From Sacculina carcini (lineage: Eukaryota; Arthropoda; Thecostraca; Sacculinidae), in NCBI GenBank assembly GCA_916048095.2, contig OU696571.1, forward strand, positions 5,378,501 through 5,442,500: 64,000 bases of DNA, given 5' to 3'. The notes beneath the pieces were generated by a model. The model worked only from the letters and a program-made list of their open reading frames with translations. It had not been told where the DNA came from and made no database searches. Each line of letters opens with the position of its first letter. Position 1 is the first letter of the stretch. Shown one piece after another: positions 32,346 to 43,312 of the stretch. The position numbers and the translations under genes were made by a program.

Positions 32346-35033
32346 TTGAAATCCGGCGTTATAGAACGTGTACAGGCTTCCCAGTGGGTCAGCCCCATTG
32401 TGGTGGCTCGCAAGAAGGCAGGTGGAATCAGGCTATGTGTGGATTTACGTGGTCCGAACGGACAGATCATCACTGAGGTCATCACAGATGATCACCTCAA
32501 GGCAATGCCGCTGTGGAAAGATTCAACCGCACTTTTAAGTCCTGGCTCCAACGGCATCACAAAGGCGACTACAAAACTCGTATTCAGTGCCTGTTGGCGT
32601 CATATCGTGCGACGCCTCACTGCTCCACTGGGTGTTCACCGTCTGCTCTGCTACATCACGGCGTTCCTGACGCATGACGGACTGTACCAGTTTCGGCGTG
32701 TGCCATTTGGTCTTGCTTCAGCTGGCGCAGCGTTCCAGCGGCTCCTAGACGACGTACTCCAAGGCATACCAGGCTGCTGTCACTATATTGACGATATAGT
32801 GTGCTGTGGATCAGACCGAGAGACGCATGACAAGCGGCTCAAGATGATCATGAACCGTCTCAGGGCGGCCAACATAGCCATCAATGTGGACAAGTCAACA
32901 TTTGCGAAGCCTCAGCTATATTTTTGTGGGTTCATGGTGTCGGCATCCGGCATTTCACCGTCCGACGACCACCTGAGAGCTGTGCGCGAGGCATCTGCAC
33001 CCAACAACGCCAAGGAGCTACGCAGCTTCCTCGGGTTGTGCGGTTGGGTGTCACAATTCGTTCCGAACTACGCTTCATTGACAGCACCATTTTTTTATCT
33101 TCTCAAAAAGGACGTGGAATTCGACTGGTCAACCAAAGTCGACCGCGCCTTCAAGTGCCTGAAAACGGCTATTGTGCAGGCCAACCCACTCATCCGATTT
33201 GATGAGAAGAAGCGCACCATCATCACCACCGATGCTAGCGAAAAGGGGGCCGGTGCGATGCTATCGCAAGTGTCAGACGACGGCCAAGAACAGGCGGTAG
33301 CGTTCTGGAGTCGGCAGTTTTCACCTGCCGAAGCAAAATACTCAGTGACGGAGCGAGAAGCTCTAGCAGCAGTACAGGCCGTTGAGAAGTGGAAACTGTT
33401 CGTGTGGGGACGACATTTCACGCTACGTACAGATCACATGGCTCTGCGAGCCATTCTGTCAGCCAACTACAGCGGAAGGGCGGGTGCAAGAGTGGCCCGC
33501 TGGCAGGCTCGCCTCATTCCTTACTCATACGAGGTGCAGCATGTACCTGGACACCGGTTGCCGGGGGCGGACGCCTTATCTCGTCTGCCGCCCACCGAGT
33601 CAATTATCGACGATGCTGATGACGATGGGGATGCGTATGGGGAAGTTATTGCCACCATAGATGAGTTCGAGAGCATCACCGTGGACGAGGTTCGTCGAGC
33701 ATCTCGAGACGATGCAGAAGTGAGTGCGCTCCGGACTCAACTTCAAGTCGGCTTCCCCGAATCGCCCAAGCAATGCGACCTCATCACTAGCCCGTACTTT
33801 CCAGTTCGTCACGAGCTTTCACCGGACGGAGAAATCGTGATCAGAGCAGGACACCAACTTATCGTGCCGAAGGGTCTCAGGCCATCATACCTGCAGAGAG
33901 CGCACGCGTCTCATGACGGAATCGTCAAAACAAAACAAAATCTGAGAAGTGTGGCTTGGTGGCCTGGCGTTGACCGAGACGTGGAACAACTCGTTCGGAA
34001 TTGCACGGCATGCCAGACGAGTGATAAGTCGCTGAGCTCACACGCCAGACCAGCTCCACTTACTCCAGTCGAGTATCCCCTCAAACCGTGGTCGAAGCTC
34101 GGCATAGACATTGTGGGCCCAATCAACGGTGCTCCTGAAAACTGCAGATTCGCAGTGACCCTCGTCGATTATCATTCGAAGTGGGCGGAGGTCGGCATGA
34201 TGACGGTGCCCGACACGTCATCAGTGATCAAATTTCTGAACGGCATATTTGCGAGGGAGGGGTTTGCTGATGAACTCATCTCAGATAACGGCCAACAGTT
34301 CACCAGCGATCAGTTCGCCGAGTATCTTCGTCAGCGAGGCATCCGACATCATCGTTCTGCAGCTTATTGGCCTCAAGGCAATGCCGCTGTGGAAAGATTC
34401 AACCGCACTTTTAAGTCCTGGCTCCAACGGCATCACAAAGGCGACTACAAAACTCGTATTCAGAGCCTGTTGGCGTCATATCGTGCGACGCCTCACTGCT
34501 CCACTGGGTGTTCACCGTCTGCTCTGCTACACCAGCGCTCCATGAGACTCACTCTCCCCGTGCTGGAAAGTGAACCTAAAACAGCAAATGCCGCAGCGCA
34601 AGTGAAGAAGCAGCAGCAGAGAAATAAACGCCACTATGACCGCCGCCATGCCGTTCGAGAGCCGTCTATTCGTCCGGGAGACGCAGTGCATGTGCGCAAG
34701 TCGGGGCAAGTGCCCAAGTTAGCACCGCGTTTCGGCCCTCCGCAGAACGTCATCGCTAGAAGGGGGTCTTCGTACCAACTGGAGGATGGCAGTGTACGCA
34801 ATCCTGCCCATCTCTCGAGAGCTGCCGTCACGATCAACAGTGACGACTGCTTTTTGTGGCACAGTCCGACACCAACCGGCGATGATCAGCAAACACGGTG
34901 CAGTGCAGAGGCTTCGGCCAGTCAAGACGAGGCGGACGACTCGACGATGGAGCCAGACCGGGCTACAGCGGAATTACCACCGTCGTCCAGAGGTCGTCGT
35001 CGCTGGATTCCCCGGAAATTCCGGAATGCGTAA
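32346..35033 (+). CDS. Gypsy F RT-RNase H-integrase frame (895 codons) with internal patch
   Basis: A single open frame, in phase with the upstream protease except for one TAG. RT: GVIERVQASQWVSPIVVARK and RLCVDLRGPN at the start, then the foreign segment (residues ~50-104), then FLTHDGLYQFRRVPFGLASAG and the CHYIDDIVCCG box (D149, D150). The first catalytic Asp block (LDL..AYHQ type) is absent, so RT activity is not expected. RNase H: TTDASEKGAGAML, LRTDHMAL, PGADALSRL. Integrase: HASHDG...CTAC zinc finger; core DIVGPING, ISDNGQQFTS and AAVERFNRTF (D, D, E present). Ends in a GPxN-type tail and stop at 35031-35033. First Met is conventional; translation would come from a polyprotein. Confidence 0.88.
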   Translation: MKSGVIERVQASQWVSPIVVARKKAGGIRLCVDLRGPNGQIITEVITDDHLKAMPLWKDSTALLSPGSNGITKATTKLVFSACWRHIVRRLTAPLGVHRLLCYITAFLTHDGLYQFRRVPFGLASAGAAFQRLLDDVLQGIPGCCHYIDDIVCCGSDRETHDKRLKMIMNRLRAANIAINVDKSTFAKPQLYFCGFMVSASGISPSDDHLRAVREASAPNNAKELRSFLGLCGWVSQFVPNYASLTAPFFYLLKKDVEFDWSTKVDRAFKCLKTAIVQANPLIRFDEKKRTIITTDASEKGAGAMLSQVSDDGQEQAVAFWSRQFSPAEAKYSVTEREALAAVQAVEKWKLFVWGRHFTLRTDHMALRAILSANYSGRAGARVARWQARLIPYSYEVQHVPGHRLPGADALSRLPPTESIIDDADDDGDAYGEVIATIDEFESITVDEVRRASRDDAEVSALRTQLQVGFPESPKQCDLITSPYFPVRHELSPDGEIVIRAGHQLIVPKGLRPSYLQRAHASHDGIVKTKQNLRSVAWWPGVDRDVEQLVRNCTACQTSDKSLSSHARPAPLTPVEYPLKPWSKLGIDIVGPINGAPENCRFAVTLVDYHSKWAEVGMMTVPDTSSVIKFLNGIFAREGFADELISDNGQQFTSDQFAEYLRQRGIRHHRSAAYWPQGNAAVERFNRTFKSWLQRHHKGDYKTRIQSLLASYRATPHCSTGCSPSALLHQRSMRLTLPVLESEPKTANAAAQVKKQQQRNKRHYDRRHAVREPSIRPGDAVHVRKSGQVPKLAPRFGPPQNVIARRGSSYQLEDGSVRNPAHLSRAAVTINSDDCFLWHSPTPTGDDQQTRCSAEASASQDEADDSTMEPDRATAELPPSSRGRRRWIPRKFRNA
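32495..32655 (+). repeat. Integrase-derived 161-bp patch inside RT (copy of 34371-34531)
   Basis: 32495-32655 and 34371-34531 are identical at all but one position seen (T versus A near 32588/34464). In integrase the segment is read GNAAVERFNRTFKSW and so on. In RT it is read one frame over (LKAMPLWKDSTALLS...) and is stop-free in both frames. It replaces the RT region that should contain the first catalytic Asp. Confidence 0.95.
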
Positions 35034-35055
35034 GCAATGTTTTATGTGTGAGGGT

Positions 35056-35267
35056 ATATAGTGTCCTAGCGCCACCTTTGTTATTATACGTTCGTTTGTG
35101 TTCTTCTCAAGAGATGGCGCTATGACATGGTTATTGTACGTTGATAATGGGCTTGTGCGACCTTGAGGGTTTTGCGGGTGGACAGTTCTGGTTGAGTTGT
35201 GTGTGTATGCGTATGTGTGAAATAGATACTCGTGTTAAGCTGGTGTTTGGCGTCGGAGAACAGTACA
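35056..35267 (+). repeat. 3' LTR of gypsy F
   Basis: 212 bp, followed by GTAG (35268-35271). Confidence 0.88.
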
Positions 35268-36107
35268 GTAGACTCATTTAAGGCTCTAAAACATACAAGT
35301 GGGCGTGAGTGTCGAGAAGGAACAACAGATTCAGACAAAAGGTGAGAAAAATAGGAAGGCTGAGAAGGGTCATGAATGAGTTTAAAAATAACACAACACA
35401 AGCGAAAATGAATGCGGGGAATGATAGGAAGCCAACGAAATTGGAACAAAAATTCAGAAGTATGGCGACAAGGAGAAGGAGACAGGACAAAACGACAAGA
35501 AGAGTTGATAACACGCTGAAGAATGCGGAGGGAATAACGGGGAACGTGGAAATAGAGTGAGCAACAATAATCAATACGGGAAAATATTAGAGAAATAACA
35601 AGCTTAATAGCAGAAGGGCGATCAAGAAACGGGCGAATAGGATATAAAGATCTCAGAATAAGGCGACACGTACGAGAAACAAAGGTGATTTGAGAGGAGA
35701 ACGAAACATTAGAATCAAAGCTCACACCAAGACTACGCACTGACTGGGAGACAGGCCAAGGAAGAAGAGGTGGAGAAATGCGAGGAGGATGGAAAACATC
35801 TAGACGTCTAGAAGCAGCCCAAGCAGAAACATCAGAAAGAACATCAGCAATGAAAGAAGGAGTGCGAAGAGGAAGAGGGAAGAAAAACTGAATATCGTCG
35901 GCGTATACGTGAAAGGTGAGAGAGTGACGTTCAAGAATAGGGCATAGTGGGGTCATGTAGATGTTGAAAAGTAAAGGACCAAGCACAAAACCTTGAGGGA
36001 CACCAGAGCACAGAGGAAACACAGAAGAGAGAGAAGAATTGACATTCACAGAATAGGTTCGATTGGTGAGATAAGATTTGAGGAGAGAAAGAGCGGATGA
36101 AGAAATA
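35268..36107 (-). pseudogene. LINE G' reverse transcriptase C-terminal half
   Basis: Visible in order: LSSVFPLCSGVPQGFVLGPLLFNIYM, FHVYADDIQFFF (YADD intact), WAASRRLDVFHPPRISP (a short deletion compared with G), VRSLGVSFDSNVSF and FSRIDYCCSLYFHVP. It ends at SRPLVCFRALNEST, where gypsy F is inserted. The last part (SSKSFSFFAPRLF) lies beyond F at 30728-30600. The N-terminal RT and endonuclease are absent through 5' truncation, so it is inactive. Confidence 0.85.
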
Positions 36108-36136
36108 CCAAACAAACAAACAAACAAACAAACAAA
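36108..36136. repeat. (TTTG)n tail of LINE G
   Basis: Seven CAAA/AAAC units on the plus strand at the junction between G and G'. Confidence 0.9.
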
Positions 36137-36388
36137 CATGTATTTGATATAGCGCCAAGTAGAGCAGAGGCGCGTAAAAGAGTAAAACTGGTGCGAACAA
36201 TATAAAGGAGTATTAGCTCATAGATGGAAAATAAATGAGCCAGCAAAAATAATACACATGATGAAAAAGAGAAAAACGAGTATAAAACAGCAAAAGAAAT
36301 ATCTTACACAGTAACATACATCACATCACACATCACATCATAGATTAACACTGGTAACCAAGAAAAACGAATGTAGAGAGAACAAGAT

Positions 36389-39274
36389 TTAGTGCTGTCG
36401 GAATGGAGGAGTTAGAGGTTTGGGCAAAGATAGCAAAAAAAATTGCAGAGCAGAAGAGAATGAGGAGTATGATTTTTGCTTCAGGACATGAGGAGGAAGT
36501 TGATTGTAAAGACGGGGAGCAGAAAAGTAGAATGATTTGGCTGACCAGCTTGACTCATGAAGAGCAGGAGGAGAAACAAGAGGTACAGGACGACGACTGG
36601 AAGGTCGCTCGCTGCAATGTAGGAGGGTAAGTAAGTAGGAAGGAGGAGAAGGCGAGTGAAGAAGTTTATATACAAGACAGCAAAGCTTATGATGGATCTT
36701 CGAAGGGACTGGCAGCCAGCCTAGTTGCCGAATATGTACAGAGGTAGGTGTCCTAGGTGGAAGACGCAAAACGAATAGACAGGAAAGGTTAATGATTGAC
36801 TGAAGACATCGAAGAGATTTTTGAGGTAGGTGAAAAAATAGAGAATTGCAATAGTCGAGACGGGAGAAGATATAGGAATTAAAAAGAAGCAGTGCAGACG
36901 ATTCGTCGATGTGTCGGCGTATAGGGTAGAGTTGGCGCAAGATGAATCGACAGGATCGGGTAAGGTTTGAAAGATGCTTGGAGAAGTCGAGTGAAGGATC
37001 AAAGACAATGCCCAAACTACGAATATGAGAGGAGAGGGACAAATGAAGACAGCTCGGAGATATCCTAGGAGGGTGAAATAAAATATACTCTGTCTTATCG
37101 GGATTCAAGAAAAGATCTCTGGAGGTCGCCCAGGCAGCTATGTTGGATAGAAGTTGGTCAATGAGATAACTCTTAGAAGACGAAAAAGGGAAGTAAATTT
37201 GGATATCATTCGCATAAATGTGGAAAGATATAGGATAGGTGCGGAGGATCGGACACAGAGGAGAAACATAAAGATTAAACAAAAGAGGACCGAGAAGAGA
37301 GCCTTGGGGAACACCCGAAATAATAGGAGAAGAAGATGATTATTCAGAGTTACAGCGTACCGAAAACGACCGATCAGCAAGATAGGATGATAATAGAGAC
37401 AGCGCGGAGGAAGAAAGACCGGCATGCCGTAGATCCTGGCGGAGGATAGAGTGGTTCACAAGGTCAAAAGCGGAGGAAAAGTCAAGCGAAATGAAAAGCA
37501 CAGAATTACCCACGGAAAAAGAAACAAGTATATCATTAAGCAGAGAGAGGAGCAGAGTTTCAGTTGAGTGCCCGTTAACGAAACCAGATTGACATGGATC
37601 TAGGGCCGAATATATACAAGGACGGAGCTGAGGAAGAATGGCAGCTTCAAGAAGCTTGGAAGGAAGAGAAAGCAAAGAAATAGGTCTGAAATTGCTGGGG
37701 ATGGAGGATTCAAGGGAAGGTTTTTTGAGAATAGGTGAGACAATGGCGTGTTTAGATGCTAGGAAATTACCATGAAGAAAAGAAGTATTTACAAGATGGG
37801 TAAGCACAGGAGCAAGCAGAAAGATGGAGTCAGAGACGACATGAAAGTTGATTGGATCAGAGGGGCACCTGGATTTTTGTAGCTTAGTTAGAAGCTTGAT
37901 TGTCATCGCAGGTGTGATAGGTGAGAAGGCATCGATGGAAGTATTTGAGGACGAAAAAGTTAGAGGAAGGGAGGATGAAGGAAGCTTTGATCTGGCCAAG
38001 ATAAGTTTATCGCAGAAAAAAGATGAAAAACATGTCGCAGAAATAGAGCAAGGAGCCGATTTGGAAAAACTGGTGATAGATTTCAGGGTGTGCCACCTGG
38101 AGTCAGAGGAATTTGAGCGGGATGAAAGCTTATCTTTATAATATACATATTTTGCAAGATCGAGAGAGGAAAGAAAAGTATTGCGAGAATCACAAAAAGC
38201 CAGCCAGTTGGACTCAGTGCGAAATCGGCGCCTACGTCGTTCATGGGCACGGGTCTCTGCACGTAAGTGGCGTAAGTCCGAATTTAACCACGGAAGTGGC
38301 GAGACATAGGACTTTATCACGCGGTGGCGCAGGGGGAACAGAACCTCATTAATATTACACAAAGATTCATTTATGAAGTGTGAGATGGCTGAAGGGGGTA
38401 TAAAATTGTAGATAGTGGAAGAGAGAGAAGAAGAAACGAGGAGAGAGAAATAGGAAGAGTCGAAGTTACTGTAATCTCGTGCATAGTAGGTTTTTGGTGA
38501 GTGTGTAGAAGCCAGTTTGTGATGTTTTAAACCAAATGAAATGAGGCTATGATCGGATGTGGTGGCATCAGGTGGGAAAGTAAGCAGACCGGGAAGAATT
38601 AAATTTGCGGATGAAGCTGTACAAATGAGAAGATCGAGAGTGTGGCCTGAAGTATGAGTAATACCCGAATTCATAACAGAAAGACCCCAAGAATCAAGTA
38701 AAGAAAGAAAATCAGAAGCATAGGGCTGTGATAGGGGACAGTCCACCCAGAAATTAAAGTCCCCAAGAATAATACAATTATCGTGAAAATGTTGGAAAAA
38801 ATACGAAATAAAGGTGTCAACATCAGAGATAAATTGAGAAGATGAGCCTGGGTTATTATGGCGGTAGACAAGCAGTAGACCCAACTTAGGCGACGCAGGC
38901 AGAAACAGAGAAGTAGCGATGTACTCAAATGACATTGATGTGAACGAAAGATCAGAAAGTAAGGAAATACCTAGAGAAAAATTAAAAATAACGCCGACAC
39001 CGCCACCCGAAGTTTTAGAAGAATTTGAGGAGGAGCGACAGACATGCATTAGGTTGTAGGATGATGGGAGTTGTGCCAAAAACACTGGCACATCGCATTG
39101 AAGAAGCCATGTCTCAGTGAGAAACAGAATAGAAAGGTTGTGGTGAGACAAGAGATAAGAAATTAGTGAGGATTTGTTGCGGGCTGAGCGAATGTTTTGT
39201 AGGCCAATAGAAATTGAAGGAATGGTGGAAAGAGAAGTGGAGGCAAGCGAAGGAAAAGAGAGAGTGGCAGACAA
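36389..39274 (-). pseudogene. LINE G ORF2: endonuclease-RT with one stop codon
   Basis: 961 sense codons in one frame, interrupted only by TAA at 37342-37340 (codon 645). Endonuclease (residues ~20-230): IGLQNIRSARNK, LFLTETWL (catalytic Glu), SGGGVGVIF, LGDFNFWVD, GHTLDLLI, TSDHSLISF (catalytic SDH). RT: NFRPISLLSLPSKLLEAAIL, QSGFVNGHSTETLLL, ISLDFSSAFDLVNHSIL (Asp), the stop, SGVPQGSLLGPLLFNLYVSPL and FHIYANDIQIYF, where the usual YADD is YAND. C-terminal KSFYFSAPRLYNQLP, then stop. The YAND change would damage the catalytic centre even without the stop codon. Confidence 0.92.
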
Positions 39275-39309
39275 GACAGTGGGAGGGATGAATGGCGGAG
39301 GGCGGTCAG

Positions 39310-40299
39310 TTAGTCAAAACGCAGTGGAAGGGTTGCAGAGGAGAAGATTACTGGATGAGAATGAGGAGAGATGGGCGGCAATGGTGCCACACGGAGCGAT
39401 TCACGTACAGCGAGGAAAGAGGGGCAGGTCGATGAGAAAGAGGAGTGGTCACATGGACGCGAATGGCGGGAACAGTTTGCACATTTGACCCTATCGCGGT
39501 TTTGACAGGCCGACGATTGATGTGCGCCCGCACAGTAGCCACAAGTCACGGTGTTTTCTACCGGACAGCGATCAGCACGGTGACCCAGGCCCGCACACCG
39601 ACTGCAATGCACAACCCGGAAGCGGTCGTACACCACACAACAGCGGAGGCCAACGAAGAGCCGATCACCCACAGATTTGATTGCACGTCGAACTTCCGGA
39701 GAAACCGCCACCACTGCATGCGACAAACCCGTTTTTGCAGTGTAAATGAACATTACTTTGAGCTGCCAGGCAGGGGCGGACGAAACGATGGGGTTTTTCA
39801 GGCGTAGAGAGGATATCAATTTCTCGGGAGAAGTTGAAGGCACATTTGTCAGCGTAATCTTCGGTAGAAGTGAGGGCGAACGCTGGTGGACACTCAGTCT
39901 TACGTCGTCCAAGCCGTCCTCAAGTTTTTTGGCGGCTTGATTCGCAGCGTCCTCCGTGTGGCAGGTGAGGACTACCCCGCCTGCCGACGTTGTTCGCGCC
40001 TGTGCCACCGGAACAGCGTCCAGTAGCTTTTCAACTGTGTCGGTCTTCACAGTGGCGTTGGTAGGCTTCAGGACGATGGCGTAGGAGTGACGGCGGACGG
40101 TTGAATATGAAGCAGATAGCTCAGAATGCGGAGCAGATGACGGTGACTTCTGGGATGGCTTCATCTCATTCAAGAGGTCGGAATTCAGCTGAGCCAGATG
40201 ACATTCCAGGGTGGAAGAAAGCTTGTCAATCGACACCTTGCTTTGGTCGCGCTTGGTCGCCGCGTAATCACGCACGCAGTTCGGGCAGAGCCAAAACAA
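39310..40299 (-). pseudogene. LINE G ORF1 with three CCHC-like zinc knuckles
   Basis: 329 codons. It begins FWLCPNCVRDY, which looks like the end of a PHD/zinc motif, so the true N-terminus is probably cut off at the junction with gypsy H. A coiled/charged region follows (STLECHLAQLNSDLLNEMK), then an RRM-like middle (SYAIVLKPTNATVKT, PKITLTNVP). The C-terminal zinc knuckles are CSRCAGLGHRADRC, CGYCAGAHQSSAC and CANCSRHSRPCDH...C. The layout matches ORF1 proteins of jockey/CR1/I-type LINEs, which bind LINE RNA. No internal stop. It ends 35 bp before ORF2. Confidence 0.85.
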
Positions 40300-40310
40300 C
40301 TTGTGCTTCT

Positions 40311-41754
40311 TGACGGCCGTGTGTGCCGCTGAAGAAAGAGCGGCACACGAGGGGTCCTTGAAAGTTCCGGCTAAAGTCAGCAGCGAACAGGCCGTGAGTC
40401 TGGTGGTAAACAGCGCAAATCACCTACCAGCAGTAGTGCAGCAGCTCTTGACTCAGCACAAAAACTTGATGTCGTCGCATTCACCAGGTCGGCAGCGCGG
40501 AGAGACAGTCGTACGACATAGCATCGACACTGGCAGCGCCGCACCGGTTTTCGCGTCGCCATGGCGCCTCACAGCAGAAAAAGAGACAGCAGCCAAAGCG
40601 GTCTTTGCGAGCCTGCTGAACGAAGGTATCGTGCGTCGGTCAAAATCTCCTTGGGCCTCTCCGTTGCACATGGTGCCGAAAAAGAACCCCGGAGAGTGGC
40701 TCATTACAGGCGATTACCGCGCGCTAAACTCCAAAACAGTGGCGGATCGATTTCCCCTACCGCACATTCAAGACATATCATCTCATCTTGACGGCATGAA
40801 AATGTTTAGCAAGCTCGATCTGATGTAAGCGTACTATCAAGTACCCATGCAGGAAGACGACATTCCGAAAACAGCCGTGGTAACTCAATTCGGTCTGTAT
40901 GAATATTTGTTCATGCCAATGGGACTTCGAAATGCCGGCGCAACATTCCAGCGTTTCATCAACACCGTTTTTTCCGGAATCAAGTGCACGTTTGCATACC
41001 TGGACGACGTCCTTGTTTTCTCTCCTGACGAAGAATCGCATACACGCGATCTAGCTGACGTGTTCCAGCTACTCAACCAGAACAACCTGCGTCTCTCTAT
41101 CGACAAATGTCAGTTTTTCAAGTCGAATATAAATTTCTTTGGACATCACATCACTGCACATGGCGTGTGTCCACCGGAAGAGAAAATATCAGCAGTCAAG
41201 GACCTCCCATTGCCCGACGATTCCGCGGGTCTGCGCCGATTCTTGTGCATGGTAGGATTCTACCGACGAATGATCCCACATTATGCTGATGTCGTGTTCC
41301 TTCTCTCCGAGATGTTGACGTCAAACAAAAAGAATTACACCTTGTTGTGGACCGAGAAATAGAAATCTGTTTTCAAATACGTCCAAGTTGCACTCTGCAA
41401 TGCATGCACCTTACCGCACCAGAAGCGACACTGCGACCAACTTCAGCTTGTCACTGATTGCTCGTCAGTCGCGGCCGGTGCGGCTCTTCATCAAATGGTT
41501 GACGGCGTGCCTCAACCGGTGTCTTTTTACTCAAAGAAACTCTCAGCTGCTCCACGAAAATATTCCACATATGATCGAGAGTTGCTTGCAGCATACTACG
41601 CTGTCATTCATTTCCGTCATTTCTTGGAGGGTCGTGTAATCGTCTTGTGTACTGACCACAAACCAATGGTAACCGCTTTTCGCAGTCCGCATGTGGCGAA
41701 GTCCGATAGGCAACAACGGCATTGGTCGTACATCACTGAATATATTTCGGATGT
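40311..41754 (+). pseudogene. Gypsy H protease end, RT and RNase H
   Basis: One frame with TAA at 40826-40828 and TAG at 41360-41362. Protease-RT linker: SLVVNSANHLPAVVQQLL, HSIDTGSAAPVFASPWRL. RT: GIVRRSKSPWASPLHMVPKK, GDYRALNSKTVADRFPLP, FSKLDLM with a stop immediately after the first catalytic Asp block, AYYQVPMQEDD, EYLFMPMGLRNAGATFQRF and FAYLDDVLVF (YLDD). RNase H: TDCSSVAAGAALHQMVD and LCTDHKPMV. It is broken at VQY (41755) by the small insertion. Sequence is close to A and B. Confidence 0.9.
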
Positions 41755-41844
41755 GCAATATTATTATTATTATTATTATTATTATTGAACAAAACGAACA
41801 AAGTGACACAGGAAGAGCGCAAGCGCTATAAACTATAAACTATA
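41755..41844 (-). mobile_element. Very short LINE 3'-end insertion
   Basis: About 85-90 bp interrupt the RNase H end between DVQ and IRGADNVVADCLSRA. Read on the minus strand it ends in TTGTTCAATAATAATAAT, a 3' end with an (AAT)n tail preceded by AGCGCTTGCGCTC. This is the pattern of an extremely 5'-truncated LINE copy. Confidence 0.6.
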
Positions 41845-43312
41845 TATCCGCGGCGCCGACAACGTAGTCGCCGACTGCCTCTCCCGCGCCGTGAATGCCA
41901 TCGAAGCTGAGGCTCTGGACCTTCCCGCCATTGTACGCGCTCAATCTGATGACACTGATACGTTGGTTTACACTGACAAGCTTGAGAAGTTTCCAGTTTC
42001 AGGTGGACGCTTCTTATACTGTGACGACCAGACTCCGTGTCCGCGACCTTTTCTGCCATCGAAATTTCGCAGACCAGTTTTCGACCAGCTGCACAACATT
42101 TTGCACCCAGGTGTGAAGGGCACTCTTCGTATCATTAAATCCAGATACATTTGGCCCAATATGGACAAACAAATCAGAGAATGGACCCGTACCTGTACAG
42201 CATGTCAACAAGCAAAGGTGACCAGACACACGAAATCGCCGCTGAGTGAGTTTCCTCTCACTAGCGCCAGGTTCGAGGTTGTCCATCTGGATTTGGTTGG
42301 CCCTCTGCCACCAGCTACGATGAGAGGCCATTCGTCTTCTGTGCCTTTCCGGTACATTTTGACTTGTGTTGACCGCGCCAGCCGCTGGCCGGAAGCTATA
42401 CCGCTAACAAATATTACAGCTATTTTTGTGGCTAATGCTTTTTTCACACATTGGGTCTCCTGTTTCGGCGTACCGCTACAAGTAGTCACTGATCGTGGAG
42501 CCCAGTTTGAGTGTGAGTTGTTTCAGGAACTGGCGCAGCTGGTCGGTTTCCACAGGATACGTACGACGGCGTATCATCCGAGATCCAACGGCATGGTGGA
42601 GAGGCTCCATCGCGTAGTCAAAGCGTCCATCATGGCCCGCCGTCAGTGCTGGTTGTCCGCGCTGCCAGTGGTCACGCTGGGCATCCGTCTGCTACCGAAT
42701 GAATCGGGACATTCCCCATTCACCGCTGTGACGGGTGGCCATCTTCTCTCTCCTCGCGTTCCTGCTGGCGACAAATCAAGTACAAGATCACAAGTTCAGT
42801 TCGTTGACGAGCTCTACAAGCGCATGTCCGAAGTTGATTTTTCCATGTTGTCCGCTGGCACGTCACATGGCTCTCAATCCTCGTACATTCCTGCTGATTT
42901 GATGAGCTATAAACAGGTCTGGGTCCGCGTCGATCGTGTCCGCCGTGCTCTCGAGGCACCATACCGCGGGCCGTTCGCCGTCGTCTCGAGGTCAGCAAAG
43001 GTCTTCACACTGGCACTCCCGTCAGGTGCCACGGAGACTGTCTCGGTAGACCGCCTGAAGCCAGCCAGATTGCCTGACACACAGCGGGTCACGCCAGCAA
43101 CTGGTACGTGCGCGTCACAGACGCCCGCCACCAACCAGCGTGTCCCACCGAGCACAAACACCCACTCTGATACTAATACAGACACAAATGTACATTATTA
43201 TGCACCGCACAACGACTCTGATACTGTCACACATACACGCACTGGGCGCAGAGTGCGTTTTCAGCGAAATCCAGACTATCATTATTTTTTATTTGTTTTG
43301 TCTATAGAATAG
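41841..43312 (+). pseudogene. Gypsy H integrase
   Basis: Open from about 41841 (first Met 41891) to 43312. It starts with the RNase H end (RGADNVVADCLSRAV). Zinc finger: HNILHPG and CTACQQAK. Core: VVHLDLVGPLP (first Asp), VVTDRGAQFEC (second Asp), GMVERLHRVVK (Glu), all three present. GPY module: VDRVRRALEAPYRGPFAVV. The tail is Thr/Asn-rich and ends at TGRRVRFQRNPDYHY. It is in the same frame as the upstream RT, separated by the small insertion. Integrates element cDNA; detached here by stops. Confidence 0.9.

Larger units (their letters stand above)
30733..35267 (+). mobile_element. Young Ty3/gypsy retrotransposon F
   Basis: LTRs 30733-30944 and 35056-35267 are 212 bp each and differ at one position seen by eye (near 30795). 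GTAG flanks both ends (30729-30732, 35268-35271) and restores the interrupted LINE G' reading. If these limits are right, the LTR starts with ATATAGTGTCC rather than TG; a TG start six bases in would leave a poorer TSD. PBS TGGCGACGAGGATAC near 30950 differs from elements A-E. Gag, protease, RT, RNase H and integrase are present with few defects, but RT carries an unusual patch (32495-32655). Confidence 0.93.
30233..36107 (-). mobile_element. LINE G' (L2/CR1-like), 5'-truncated, split by gypsy F
   Basis: On the minus strand RT starts abruptly at about 36107 (GISSSALSLLKSYL) and runs to 35268. It resumes at 30728 after gypsy F, and ends at 30233 in GCGCTATACAAATAAA-type sequence plus a (TGAA)n tail. 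Such microsatellite 3' tails are typical of CR1/L2 LINEs. It is related to but distinct from G on its right. Confidence 0.85.
36108..40310 (-). mobile_element. LINE G (L2/CR1-like), nearly complete
   Basis: ORF1 (40299-39310) and ORF2 (39274-36389) lie in LINE order on the minus strand and are 35 bp apart. The 3' end is a GCGCTATATCAAATACATG-like sequence plus a (TTTG)n tail (36108-36136). 5' truncation falls near the start of ORF1, where gypsy H begins. Only one nonsense codon is visible in ORF2, so it is a fairly young copy. Clade from motifs only. Confidence 0.9.

Noticed and set aside
39310..40299. Host zinc-knuckle gene
   Set aside because: Lies 35 bp upstream of a LINE ORF2 in the same orientation with typical ORF1 zinc knuckles, so it is LINE ORF1.
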